In this document: positions 48,674 to 59,875 of the stretch, one piece after another
How positions within the stretch are numbered: the stretch's first letter is position 1
How the letters are laid out: each line of letters opens with the position of its first letter
NCBI GenBank assembly: GCA_023512835.1
Contig: CM042092.1
Location: 2,877,293 to 2,941,292 of the forward strand
Source of the DNA: Taxillus chinensis
Taxonomy: Eukaryota > Streptophyta > Magnoliopsida > Santalales > Loranthaceae
DNA length: 64,000 bases
Direction: 5' to 3'
Notes under the pieces: generated by a model
What the model saw: only the letters and a program-made list of their open reading frames with translations
The model's database searches: none
Told to the model about the DNA's origin: nothing
Position numbers and translations under genes: made by a program

Positions 48674-50725
48674 TGTCACGCCCCCGAATTCCAGGGAACC
48701 CGGAACCGGGTACATGACTTCCCCTTACCCGCACCCGAAAGGTCAAGGGGTTGGTGACTAGCACCAATAGAGACTACACCGCGGGTGCTGTCTCAAATAT
48801 GCAACCCTGTACAGTCATACATCAAGGGTAATCCCGTACTTTCCCATATATCATCATGCATACAAAGAGTCAAACATATACAGACATCACATCATACAGT
48901 ATGCAAATACAACTGTCCACGGACCCATGTCCGGGATATCACATAAAACAATACGAGAATATAATCGTATCATACATCGAGTAGTGGGCGTCCTCCTGGA
49001 AGAAAGTCCTCCACTAGTCTCGGGTCACACCTGAAAAGGGTAAGCAACAAGTAGGGGTGAGCGACAAGCTCGGTAGGTGACCCTAACACTCCACATCATG
49101 CAACACATATAAGTCTATACTATATGCTCGGTGTACTCGTGCACCGTGTGGTGTGCACAATCATCGGGACTCGACTGCAACAAACATCGGGACAACTTGT
49201 CCACGATCCCCCATGGGATCCCGGCTCAGGGCACTCGGCCCTAGCTCCACGAGCTCAACGGCTCAACTCGGGCCTTAGCTGTCCACAACGCAATATGCCC
49301 GGCCACGGTCGCCACACGGGCTCGCCATCGGTTCGTATACTGCCACGTCAACCACATAGCACCATCGGTGCATCACGGTGAGAACCCAAACAAGTCACCG
49401 GAGTCCATGCCCCAATACCTCACATCAACATACTAACATTAGTATGGCATGTCATTCTCAACATTTCCTTTAGAATTGTAGCCGGTCTTCACAAGTAAAT
49501 CCTCAACCCTTGATTTATGAAGGAAGTACTCAAAGCAATTATTTCCTTGAAATTAAAAGTTAGGAAAAACACCGTTCACTTAGTCCCGGAAAAACATTGT
49601 TCACTTTAGTCCGGAAACACTATTCACTTAGTCCCGGGAAAAACGTGTTCAACTTAGTCCCGGAAACCTTGTTCACTTAGTCCCGGAAAAACACTATTCA
49701 CTTAGTCCCAGGAAACTTGTTCACTTAGTCCGGAAACACTATTCACTTAGGTCCGGGAAACCCCGTTCATTTAGTCCGGAAAAACACTTGTTCACTTAGT
49801 CCGGAAACACTATTCACTTAGTCCGGAAAAACATTGTCACTTAGTCCGGAAACACTATTCACTTAGTCCGAAAACACTATTCACTTAGTCCAGGAAAAAC
49901 ATTGTTCACTTAGTCCGGAAACACTATTCACTTAGTCCGGAAAAACAACGTTTCATCGTCGTTTTTGCTAATTTTCTCGACTAGAACGGCAACCCAGCAA
50001 CCCCAAACACTCATAAACACATTTATTTTGATATACACCCCATTACACGTCTTAAATAACTCTAAATTTCATGTAATCAACGAAATACCTCTTTTATGCA
50101 TTTAAATCGAAGATTGACCAAAAATTGGGTTTCCCCCAAATCTTAAGGTTCACCCCCAAATTCCATGATTTCACCCAAATTAAGCATCCTAAGCCTACTA
50201 TGAATCATATAAGGAGTTAGAATCACCTACCTGGAAGATTCTTTGCGATCCACGAGCTCCAATCGCCCCAAAATCACCAAGAAAGCTCTTCACGCTCTTC
50301 ACTTCTCTCTCTCTCTCTCTCTCTTGCTCAAACACGCACGCACCAATAATTGGAAATTAAAGAGATAAGGCAGTTCTTAATTATATATATACCGTTGCCA
50401 ATAATTGGCCTCAAAGAATAATTGACCGGATCCGATAATTGACCTCGAGGTCACGAACTCCAAATTGAGTCAAATTACTGTCAAAACGCTCGAAATAACG
50501 AGGACAACACCCGTTTAGATATTATCACACTCAAATGACCGCTCAAACGCAAAGTCAACCAATAAACCCCAAAAAAGTCAACAATCGGGTCAAACGGGGC
50601 CCCGACTCGAAATCGGGACCAAGTACGGTCAAAATGCTCGCATCGACGGCTACACTACCGTCCAGGATAGTTACATTCCCATAGAATGACTATCTCTCAA
50701 AACTACCCAAATACGAGTCTTTACA
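48674..50725 (-). repeat. 3' LTR of the Ty3/gypsy element
   Basis: 2052 bp. A tandem array at 49569-49955 uses the words TTCACTTAGTCCGGAAACAC and CTATTCACTTAGTCC. A reverse-strand TATATATA lies near 50383-50391. Confidence 0.95.
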
Positions 50726-51009
50726 TCCTCCCCACCTTAGGACTTTTCGTCCTCGAAAATAAAACACATGCCCAAATGACATAGCGAAATTCAAGCTCAA
50801 TGTCCCAACAACAAAACATCAAACATGATCACCGATCACACATGTGCAAGGCAATGCACATCAAGCCAAACAGAACCCACATTGGGCACAAGATCCAAGG
50901 GCACAAGATCCAACAATAACGAGTTAAACCACATCTCGAAACAACATATGCAAAACAAATGCATAAAATATAACTCATACCTCGGGGAAGGTCCTCACAT
51001 CCTCCCCAC

Positions 51010-54000
51010 CTCACGCCCGATCGCCCTCGAATAGCTCGGGATGAAGAACCCGCATCCCGGCTCTCTTTCTCCCAAGTCTGCTCCTCCATGCCTCGGTGTC
51101 GCCATAACACCCGAACTAGTGGGATCGTCTTGCCCGCAAGACTGGTCCCCCCTGTCCAAAACTTCGTGCGGCATCTCAACAACGGCACCATCATCGCCAG
51201 GTCTATCTCGCGATAGTCCCAAAGCACACGAGAAGGATCTGGGTGATACCGCCTCAATCGAGACACATGAAACACATCATGTACTCGCGCCCAACTCGGT
51301 GGCAAAGCTAACAGATAAGCCACTTGCGCCCACGGTGGCAACAATCTCAAACGGCCCCACAAAACGAGGGAGAGTTTGGATCCACGTCCAAACCTCCGAT
51401 GCCCTCGACGCGGCGAAACCCGCAAAAATACACGGTCACCCACCTCAAGCGCAAGAGTCGACGCCTCCGGTCCGCGTAGGACTTCTCGCCACTCTGTGCT
51501 TTGTCGCATACGCTCGTCTAATCAACTGCACTATCTCCGTGGTTTCTCGAACCATATCGGGACCGAGAATTGCTGTCTCTCCCGTCTGTGCCCAACACAA
51601 GGGTGATCTACAAGGCCGCCCATCCGGCGCCTCATACGGAGCCATCCCAATCGTGGCCCGATAATGTTGTTGTAAGAGAACTCCACCAAAGGAAGGTGAG
51701 TCTCCCAACAACCTCCAAAATCTAGGACACAGGCACGCAACATATCCTCGAGCGTCCGAATCGTCCGCTCGGGCCGGCCATCCGTCTGCGGATGAAAGGT
51801 ATCTTGAGGTTCACCCTAGTGCCCAAAGCTCGTCAGACTTGTCTCCAAAGCGAGAGGTGAACCTCGCATCCCGATCGAGATACAATAGATAATGGGACTC
51901 CATGCAATCGCACAATAACATCAATATACCTCGTCCCAAAGTCCTCACTGGGTCTGTCTCTCGAATCGGAATAAAATGCGCCGATTTGGTCGATCGGTCC
52001 CAATAACCCATATAGTGTCGTGTCCCCTGGAACGAGGAAGTCCAAGTGACAAAATCCATGGTCACGTGGTCCCATTTCCACTCGGCACTAGCAAAGACCG
52101 CAACTCCTGGTGATCTCGGGTGCTCGCCTGGACCTGGCGACGGGTCAAACACCTCCTCACAAAATCAGCAACGGCCTTCTTCGGGCCTGGCCACCAAAAT
52201 CGCCTCCTCACGGCATGGTACATCTTGGTCCCACCAGGATGTACAGCTAACCTCGCCCGGTGAAATTCCCGAAGAACCTCCTCCTGAAGAGAAGTGGGAA
52301 CTATCAGGCGTCCCCTATACCGCAAAGACATGCTCTGCGTCCTCGGTCCAATCGGAAGGTGCGCTTGGTCGAATCCCGTCCCTGATGACCTCACAATCAA
52401 TGTCCCCCAAACCGATCCTCTATGATCTTGTCTTTGCATCTCTGGGACCGTCTACAACAACACCGAGGGTCCCTCGCCCCTCGCCGGTCACCATCTGCAA
52501 CCTCATCGCCGCCAACTGACCCATCATCTCCCATTCCTTAATGGCCCAATGGGCCACCACGGCCCTGCTCTTCCTACTCGGAGCATCTGCCACCACATTA
52601 CCCTTCCCAGGGGTATACATCATATCAAGCCAACCATTGCAGTGTACTCCACCCACCGCCCGTCATGCAGGTTCAGGTCTCGTTGAGAGAAGATATCTGC
52701 AAGCTCTTGTGGTCCGTATACACCACAAACTTCTCCCCAAGGAGATAATCTTGCCAGCTCTTTAAAGCAAAGATCACTGCGACCCAACTCCAAATCATGC
52801 GTGGGATAGCTTTGCTCATGTGGTCTCAATCGCCTAGATCCATAAGCAATCACCTGCCGAGTCCGCATCAACACACAACCAAGACCCACCCCGGAAGCAT
52901 CACAATACACCTCAAAAGGCACACCCTCCTGTGGGAGAATCAAGATAGGCTGCCGAGGTCAATCGTGCCTTGACTCCATGAAAGCACTCTCACACGCATC
53001 GGACCAAATGAAAGGAACTCCCTTCCTAGTCAAGTGTGTCATAGGAGCTGCGCAACCGGGGAAAAATCCTCCACGAACCTCCGATAATAGCCTGCCAAAC
53101 CAAGGAAGCTACGAATCTCAAACACATTCGTGGGCCTCTTCCACGACATAATCGCCTCAATCTTCTCGGGGTCCCCTGTGATACCCTACGAAGACACCAC
53201 ATGCCCCGAGAAGTGCACCTGTTGCAACCGAAGCCACATTTCGTGAACTTCGCGTACAACCGATGCTCCCGCAAGGTCTCACAACACAACCGCAAATGCT
53301 CCTCATGCTCCCTCTTGGTCGCCGAATAGACCAAGATATCATCGATGAACACCACAACGAACATATCTAAAAATGGAGCAAACACCTGGTTAATCAATCC
53401 CATAAACACTTCTTTGGAGCATTCGTGAGCCCAAACGGCATCACAAGCCACTCATAATGCCCATAGCGACAACCGAATGCGGTCTTTGGGATATCCGCCT
53501 CCCTAACCCTCAAGCGATGGTATCCAGATCTCAAGTCTATCTTGGAAAACCATCTTGCACCTCGAAACCGATCGAACAGGTCATCGATCCTCGGCAATGA
53601 ATACCTGTTCTTCACAATCCCTGGTTCGGCTTAGGTAGTCTATACACGCAAAGTGAACCATCCGCCTTCTTGGCGAACAACACTGGAGCGCCCACGGTGA
53701 GCTACTCCGCCTGATAAGCCTCGTGCCAATAAATCATCTATCTGTCTCTTGAGCTCTCTAAGCTCTGTCGGTGCCATCCCTGTAGGCCGCTAACTCTGAT
53801 CGGTGTTGTCCCTGGCAACAACTCGATCGAAAACTTCTACCTCCCTCACGGGTGGCAAAGCCGACCAAGTCCTCGGGAAACACTATCCGGAAGCGATCTA
53901 CAATGGGTGGCAAAACAGCCTTCCCTCTCTCCTCCTGTCAACCAACGTCGGGTTGGCTAACCGGTGGTCACATCACCCCACCCATGCCTCAAAGGTCCCA

Positions 54001-54450
54001 AACTGCATGCCTCCTCGGTCCACTCACCCATAAAGACACCCCGCGTGCCCTCTGGGTGTGAGGAACGTCACACGCCGTCGAAAACAATCAATCTTGGCCT
54101 CCACGGAGACCAACCGGTCCATACCCGGGATAACATCAAAATCATCTAACTCCATGATATACAAATCACACAATGAGTTAACACCCCCAAGTGTTACCCG
54201 ACAAGCACGACGGATACTCTCAAGTATCCACAATTCCACCCAAAGGTGGAAGCAACCATCGAGGCCGACTCCCTGTCTCTGGGCTAACTCCAAGCCAACC
54301 ACCGTAGCATACGAAATAAAAGAATGGGTAGCACCAAGTATCAATCAAAGCTGAACAAATAGTATGAGAAATGATGATGGTACCTCTCACCCCGGTGAAG
54401 GTCCGCTCTCTGCCTCGTCCCTGGTGGAACCTCGCCTCTCTGTGGTGAGG
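51010..54450 (-). pseudogene. Frameshifted pol polyprotein
   Basis: Pieces in several frames, in canonical order. Protease ILGATHSFIS (about 54315-54345; the aspartate-containing LIDT is in another frame just upstream). RT with [20 protein letters not shown] and [11 protein letters not shown] (53500-53615) and the catalytic FIDDILVYS (about 53327-53353). RNase [15 protein letters not shown] (about 52875-52916). Integrase DHVTMDFVTW and DRDARF (51885-52070), then [10 protein letters not shown] and [10 protein letters not shown] (51545-51665). Tail DVFHVSRLRRYHPDPS and VLWRHRGMEEQTWEKES (51060-51280), chromodomain-like. The frame changes are numerous and mostly single-base, as elsewhere in this assembly. 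Confidence 0.88.
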
Positions 54451-54454
54451 GCAA

Positions 54455-55730
54455 AAGTCCTCCCTCGTGGTCCCCTTGCCACTAGCCTGGCCCATTGGGG
54501 CCTTGCCCCGTGATCAACATGACCACTGAGCCTCCCGCCGAGGCTGCTGCACCGCAGTCGCATCTGCGTGCTCCGTGCCGGCCGCGACCTCCGAGATGGA
54601 GCCCCACTCCTCGTCCCCGATCTCTCGGACGAGGGCCTACCTTCTGGTTGAGCCAAGGGTAACACATTCCCTAGCTCCATGCCCCACTTTCCCGCATCGG
54701 AGACGGGTCATCTTTTTTCCTTGGGCGGTCTCTCGAGATATGCCCGGTCAAACCACGACTCCAACGGGTCCCTGGCCTCTGCTGGATGAACTCTCACGGG
54801 GTCCCACGCCTGGCTAGAAACCCTCTGCACCTGCCTCCTCTCGGGCCGGCAGACCTGCTCTCCACACTCTGCCTTTTCTTGCTCGGACTGCCAACCGCCC
54901 GGCCTCCGAGCTCTCGCGATCCCGACCTCGCTCAATAATGATCGCCTTGTCGACCGCCTCCCGTAGCTGGTCATTGCATCGGTTCAGGTGTCTTTTCAAA
55001 GATGGCCTCAAGCCCCGAATGAAGTCCTGCGTCTTAGGCCTTCCTTTTCCCAAGACTCCAGCAAACCGCCCCAAATCGTGAAGGCTTGCACATACTCACC
55101 ACGATCATCTTCCTGCACAAGCTCATATACTCTCTACGTCGAGTATCTTCAACGAGCAGTGGAAAATACTCCCCAAGAAGCGCTCAACAAACTCTCTCCG
55201 GCTCATCGATCGCCATGGACAGCTCTAGTGGATTCCCACCACCTGCGTGGGATACCCAACAGATAGTGCGTCGCCACGCGCCCTCGCTCCATCTCGGCAC
55301 CCTTGATCATCTCAAAGATGTCCTCGTCCATCTAATCCGGTCCTCGGCTACCTCGGGCCGTGAACCATCCTCAAAAGTCCTGGGTGCATGTTTCAAAAGC
55401 CGTGCAGCCCAATCCACTCCTCGTCGTCTTTGGCTCTATCATGACCTCCTGTTGGTGCACGTCCTGCACCACCCTCGCCTCCCCTTGCCGAGGTGTGGTG
55501 GCTCCTGAGGCTCTTTGTTGCCTCTTCGGCTCATCCACCTCTCTAGCCATATCCCTCATCGAGCCCCGCATACCCGCATGGCCTCCGTAACCGAATCAAT
55601 ACCCGAGCCAAATCAGGTCCCCACAACCGGCGACGATCTCTGCTGCGGGCTCTGCTGCCCCTGGTGCCCGACTCTATCGTGGGCTCCTCTGCCGGGCCTT
55701 GGCCTCGGACGGCTCTCTCGGTGGTGCCAT
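54455..55730 (-). pseudogene. Frameshifted gag
   Basis: A start ATG near 55730 (MAPPREPSEAKARQ) follows the untranslated leader. FIRGLRPSLKRHLNRCNDQL and REAVDKAIIIERGR (about 54925-55030) are typical Ty3 gag. A knuckle-like RCGKVGHGAREC (about 54665-54705) has CX4HX4C spacing, but its first cysteine reads as arginine. Broken by frameshifts. Confidence 0.8.
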
Positions 55731-56201
55731 CACACTGGCCACAACAACAAACAACAAACGATCAATAGCACAACTGACCATCAAAGGCGACCCAAACTTG
55801 TAGGTTCTCACCACACGACTGTAGTCCATACCATGCGTATAGCATCGTGTCCCCCATAGGGGTACACCACATGACCCGTAGGTCCACAACCATGCATATA
55901 GCATCGTGTCACCCCATAGGGTACACCACATCCGATCCTGGCTCTCACGGCCACGTGCCATCCAGCACCACATACGAGCACATCACACACAAAGACAATC
56001 TAGTGCCCTATGTGCGCACAATCATACCACTAAGAATGCACCACATGTATGCTCTAGGATGATCTAACCGACACCAACATAACCTAGAATACACTAAGGA
56101 CTGCGTTGATCGGGCGCCACTCCTTACGGTTTTCAAGTCACATTGAATCAATTAACCACCCTCACTAACCCAGGTCGCTAGACCATGCTCCGATACCAAC
56201 T
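55731..56201 (-). other. Leader and primer binding site of the Ty3/gypsy element
   Basis: Untranslated leader between the 5' LTR and gag. The PBS directly abuts the LTR. The leader holds a short tandem pair (about 55826-55880 and 55888-55945) containing ATAGCATCGTGTC.CCCATAG. Confidence 0.7.
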
Positions 56202-58206
56202 TGTCACGCCCCGAATTCCGGGGAACCGGAACCGGGTACATGACTTCCCTTACCCGCACCCGAAAGGTCAAGGGGTTGGTGACTAGCACCAATAGAGACT
56301 ACACATGGTCTTTGTCTCAAATATGCAACCCTGTACGATCATACATCAAGGGTAATCCTGTACTTTCCCATATATCATCATGCATACAAAAGAGTCAAAC
56401 AGTCATACGAGACATCACATCATACGGTATGCAAATACAACTGTCCACGGACCCATGTCCGGGATATCACATAAAACAATACGAATATAAGCGTATCATA
56501 CATCGAGTAGTGGGCGTCCTCCTGGAAGAAAGTCCTCCACTAGTCTCGGGTCACACCGAAAAGGGTAAGCAACAAGTAGGGGGTGAGCGACAAGCTCAAG
56601 AGGTGACCCTAACACTCCACATCATGCAACACATATAAGTCTATACTATATGCTCGGTGTACTCGTGCACCGTGTGGTGTGCACAATCATCGGGACTCGA
56701 CTGCTAACAAACATCGAGACAACTTGTCCACGATCCCCCATGGGATCCCGGCTCAGGGGCACTCGACCCTAGCTCCACGAGCTCAACGGCTCAACTCAGG
56801 CCTTAGCCTGTCCACAACGCAATATGCCCGCCAGGGCCACACGGCTGCCATCGGTTCATATGCCCGCACGTCAACCACATAGCACCATCGGTGCATCACG
56901 GTGAGACCCAAACAAGTCACGAGTCCATGCCCCAATACCTCACATCAACATACTAACATTAGTATGGCATGTCATTCTCAACATTTCCTTTAGAATTGTA
57001 GCAGTCTTCACAAGTAAATCCTCAACCCTTGATTTATGAAGGAAGTACTCAAAGCAGTTATTTCCTTGAAATTAAAAGTTAGGAAAAACACCGTTCACTT
57101 AGTCCCGGAAAAAAACTGTTCACTTTAGTCCGAAAACACTATTCACTTAGTCCCGGGAAAAACACTTGTTCACTTAGTCCCGGAAACATTGTTCACTTAG
57201 TCCGGAAACACTATTCACTTAGTCCGAAACACTGTTCACTTAGTCCAGGAAACACTATTCACTTACAGTCCGGAAACCCTGTTCATTTAGTCCCGGAAAA
57301 ACACTGTTCACTTAGTCCCGGAAACACTATTCACTTAGTCCCAGGAAACACTATTCACTTAGTCCCAGAAAAAACACCGTTCACTTAGTCCGGAAACACT
57401 ATTCACTTAGTCCCGGGAAAAACACCGTTCATCGTCGTTTTTGCCAATTTTCTCGGCTAGAACGGCAACCCAAAGCAACCCCAAACACTCATAAACACAT
57501 TTATTTTGATATACACCCCATTACACGTCTTAAATAACTCTAAATTTCATGTAATCAACGTAAATACCTCTTTTATGCATTTAAATCAGAAGATTGAACC
57601 AAAAATTGGGTTTCCCCCAAATCTTAAGGTTCACCCCCAAATTCCATGATTTCACCCAAATTAAGCATGCTAAGCCTACTATGAATCATATAAGGAGTTA
57701 GAATCACCTACCTGGAAGATTCTTTGCGATCCACGAGCTCCAATCGCCCCAAAATCACCAAGAAAGCTCTTCACGCTCTTCACCTTCTCTCTCTCTCTCT
57801 CTCTTGCTCAAACACGCACGCACCAATAATTGGAAATTAAAGAGATAAGGCAGTTCTTAATTATATATATACCGTTGCCAATAATTGGCCTCCCAGCAAT
57901 AATTGACCCGAATGCAATAATTGACCTCCCGAGGTCACGAACTCCAAATTGAGTCAAATTACTGTCAAAACGCTCGAAATAACGAGCACAACACTGTTTA
58001 GATATTATCACACTCAAATGACTGCTCAAACGCAAAGTCAACCAATAAACCCCAAAAAGTCAACAATCGGGTCAAACGGGGCCCCGACTCGAAATCGGGA
58101 CCAAGTACAGTCAAAATGCTCGCATCGACGGCTACACTACCGTCCAGATAGTTACATTCCCATAGAATGACTATCTCTCAAAACTACCCAAATACGAGTC
58201 TTTACA
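56202..58206 (-). repeat. 5' LTR of the Ty3/gypsy element
   Basis: 2005 bp, partner of 48674-50725. Its TTCACTTAGTCC array (57085-57425) is shorter than in the other LTR. The minus-strand TATATATA near 57864-57872 is the probable promoter. Confidence 0.95.
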
Positions 58207-58211
58207 GCACA

Positions 58212-58392
58212 GTACTTCTCAAAGCATAGTTATTTGTTGATATTAAAATAATAATATATTATTATTATGGGTAGAATAACTAACTCAAATTATGAATAAG
58301 CAAACTTTAAATTTATGAAAAAGTATTAATTTTCATCAAATTTTAAAATTTGATTTGGTGAAACAATGTCAACGCTCTTAATACTCTAAGGC
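58212..58392. other. Short AT-rich intergenic DNA
   Basis: Continues the sequence interrupted by the 9.5-kb insertion; nothing recognised. Confidence 0.4.
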
Positions 58393-59039
58393 CATGTTTG
58401 GTACGCAAGAATCAAATCGAAGGGAATGGAATCATTAAGGGAATAAGATTACTTAGGGAATGGAAATGAAATTTAAATATTGAAATCCTTTGTTTGTTAT
58501 ATGCATCAATGGAATGAAAAATATTTCCTTACTCTTGTTTGGTATGTGATATTTAAGAAAGAAAGATGAAATTATAATCCAAAATTACGTTAAAGCCCTT
58601 TTTCCTTTTTCTTTTTAATAATGCAAGCAAGTTCGCCGTCTCCTCCTCACCCGTACCAATTCACTGTCTCCTCCTCCTACGTACCAGCTCTATCAAACCA
58701 GAGCATGCATCCATCACTGTCTCTTCCTTACTAGTGGGGGGGTGCACGGGGGTGAGGGGAGCGGACAACCGGGGAGTGGGGTGGGGTACTGGAGCAGACG
58801 ATGGGGGAGACTGTAACAACAGAGGATTTGAGGGTTTTTTTAGGAAGTTTAATGCAAATTTTGATTCACCTATGTAAGAGAATGAATCCAAACTGCATAC
58901 GAGGCTGGTATTAATATGCCTTTATGTAAGGGTAAATGATTACCAAGCTAATGCCTATTTTCTTTTCTCTTGTTGTACCAAATATGGGAAAGAGATGAAA
59001 TTTGATTCCTTTCCTTTCCTTTCTCGCATACCAAACATG
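58393..59039. mobile_element. MITE with CATGTTTGGTACGC inverted ends, copy 2
   Basis: 647 bp; the ends CATGTTTGGTACGC and GCATACCAAACATG are inverted with one difference. Sub-terminal AAGGGAATGGAAT / ATTCCTTTCCTTTCC is shared with the copy at 14987-15998. The GC-rich middle (58620-58810) contains a repeated CACTGTCTCCTCCTCC-like phrase. No transposase. Confidence 0.8.
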
Positions 59040-59875
59040 TTATGAGTAATTAAATTCATTATTTTTTTATTTTCTAACGTAAATATAAGAAAACTTTAAA
59101 ATTATATTTTTTAAAAAGGAGAAATTTAGTTTAATTATTTTTTTTCCTATGTGCACATCATATTTCAGGGATGTTATTATAACTTGTTATATTTGTAGCA
59201 ACCCGAGAACCATCAGAGCACTAGTAGCAGATTCCCTATATAAGTCTGTTTCCTTAAATTTAAGAAAAAAAAGTTAAAAAGTCATAAAATCATTTCCACA
59301 ACAGATGCCCTATATTTAACTTTCTCTATAGGGTTTGTACAGTATTTTCCAATATATTGGGAAGCACTATTCGCTCCCTATAATTATTAAATTATATTTA
59401 AAAATTTTCTCTCACCTCTCTCATTCACGTTTCCATAATATTAACTTTTATTTCATATTAAATTATAAAAAAATATTATTAAATTAAATAAGTGATATAA
59501 AATATTATTTTAATAATATATAGTTTGATGTAGAAAATCTATTATGATGTATATTTATATAGAGAAACAAAAAAATAATTTTAAACTATAAATTTAACAA
59601 AACTAATGAAATAGTTCACTCTATATGTCCATAGATTCAAATAAATACAGAGCTTAGTGTAAAAAGACAAAGACCGAAGCGACAGGTGGCAGAATTATAA
59701 ATATTATTTATAATTTTGAGAAACAACTTCAAATTTTTGCTCGCTCGTTCTCTGCTATTCAAAAAGTGAAATGCGACCGTTGGAACCCTAAGCTTCGTTC
59801 GTCTTCATTTTCAACTCGTCACAGCCACGAATCGATCAAACGCAAAACAAACGAACCAGTGCTGGAGACACAGTG
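59040..59875. other. Upstream region and leader of the ANP kinase gene
   Basis: AT-rich, no other gene. AGAGCACTAGTAGCAGATTC (about 59217) resembles the start of a MITE, but no matching end was found. The last 100 bases, with less A+T, are the probable 5' untranslated leader. Confidence 0.5.

Larger units (their letters stand above)
48674..58206 (-). mobile_element. Full-length Ty3/gypsy element, Tekay/Del-like chromovirus
   Basis: 9533 bp with a perfect target duplication GCACA at 48669-48673 and 58207-58211. It runs on the minus strand: 5' LTR 56202-58206, PBS reading TTGGTATCGGAGCATGGTC (about 56183-56201, tRNA-Met type), gag, protease, reverse transcriptase, RNase H, integrase and chromodomain-like tail, polypurine tract AAGGTGGGGAGGA (50726-50738), 3' LTR 48674-50725. 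LTR length of 2 kb, domain order and the WRHRGMEEQTWE tail point to the Tekay/Del clade (inference). Many frameshifts mean it is not autonomous as read. The LTRs differ by scattered substitutions and many short gaps, so it is moderately young. Confidence 0.95.

Noticed and set aside
50825..51664. Long plus-strand frames in the retroelement
   Set aside because: Antisense to the integrase and chromodomain region of the minus-strand pol.
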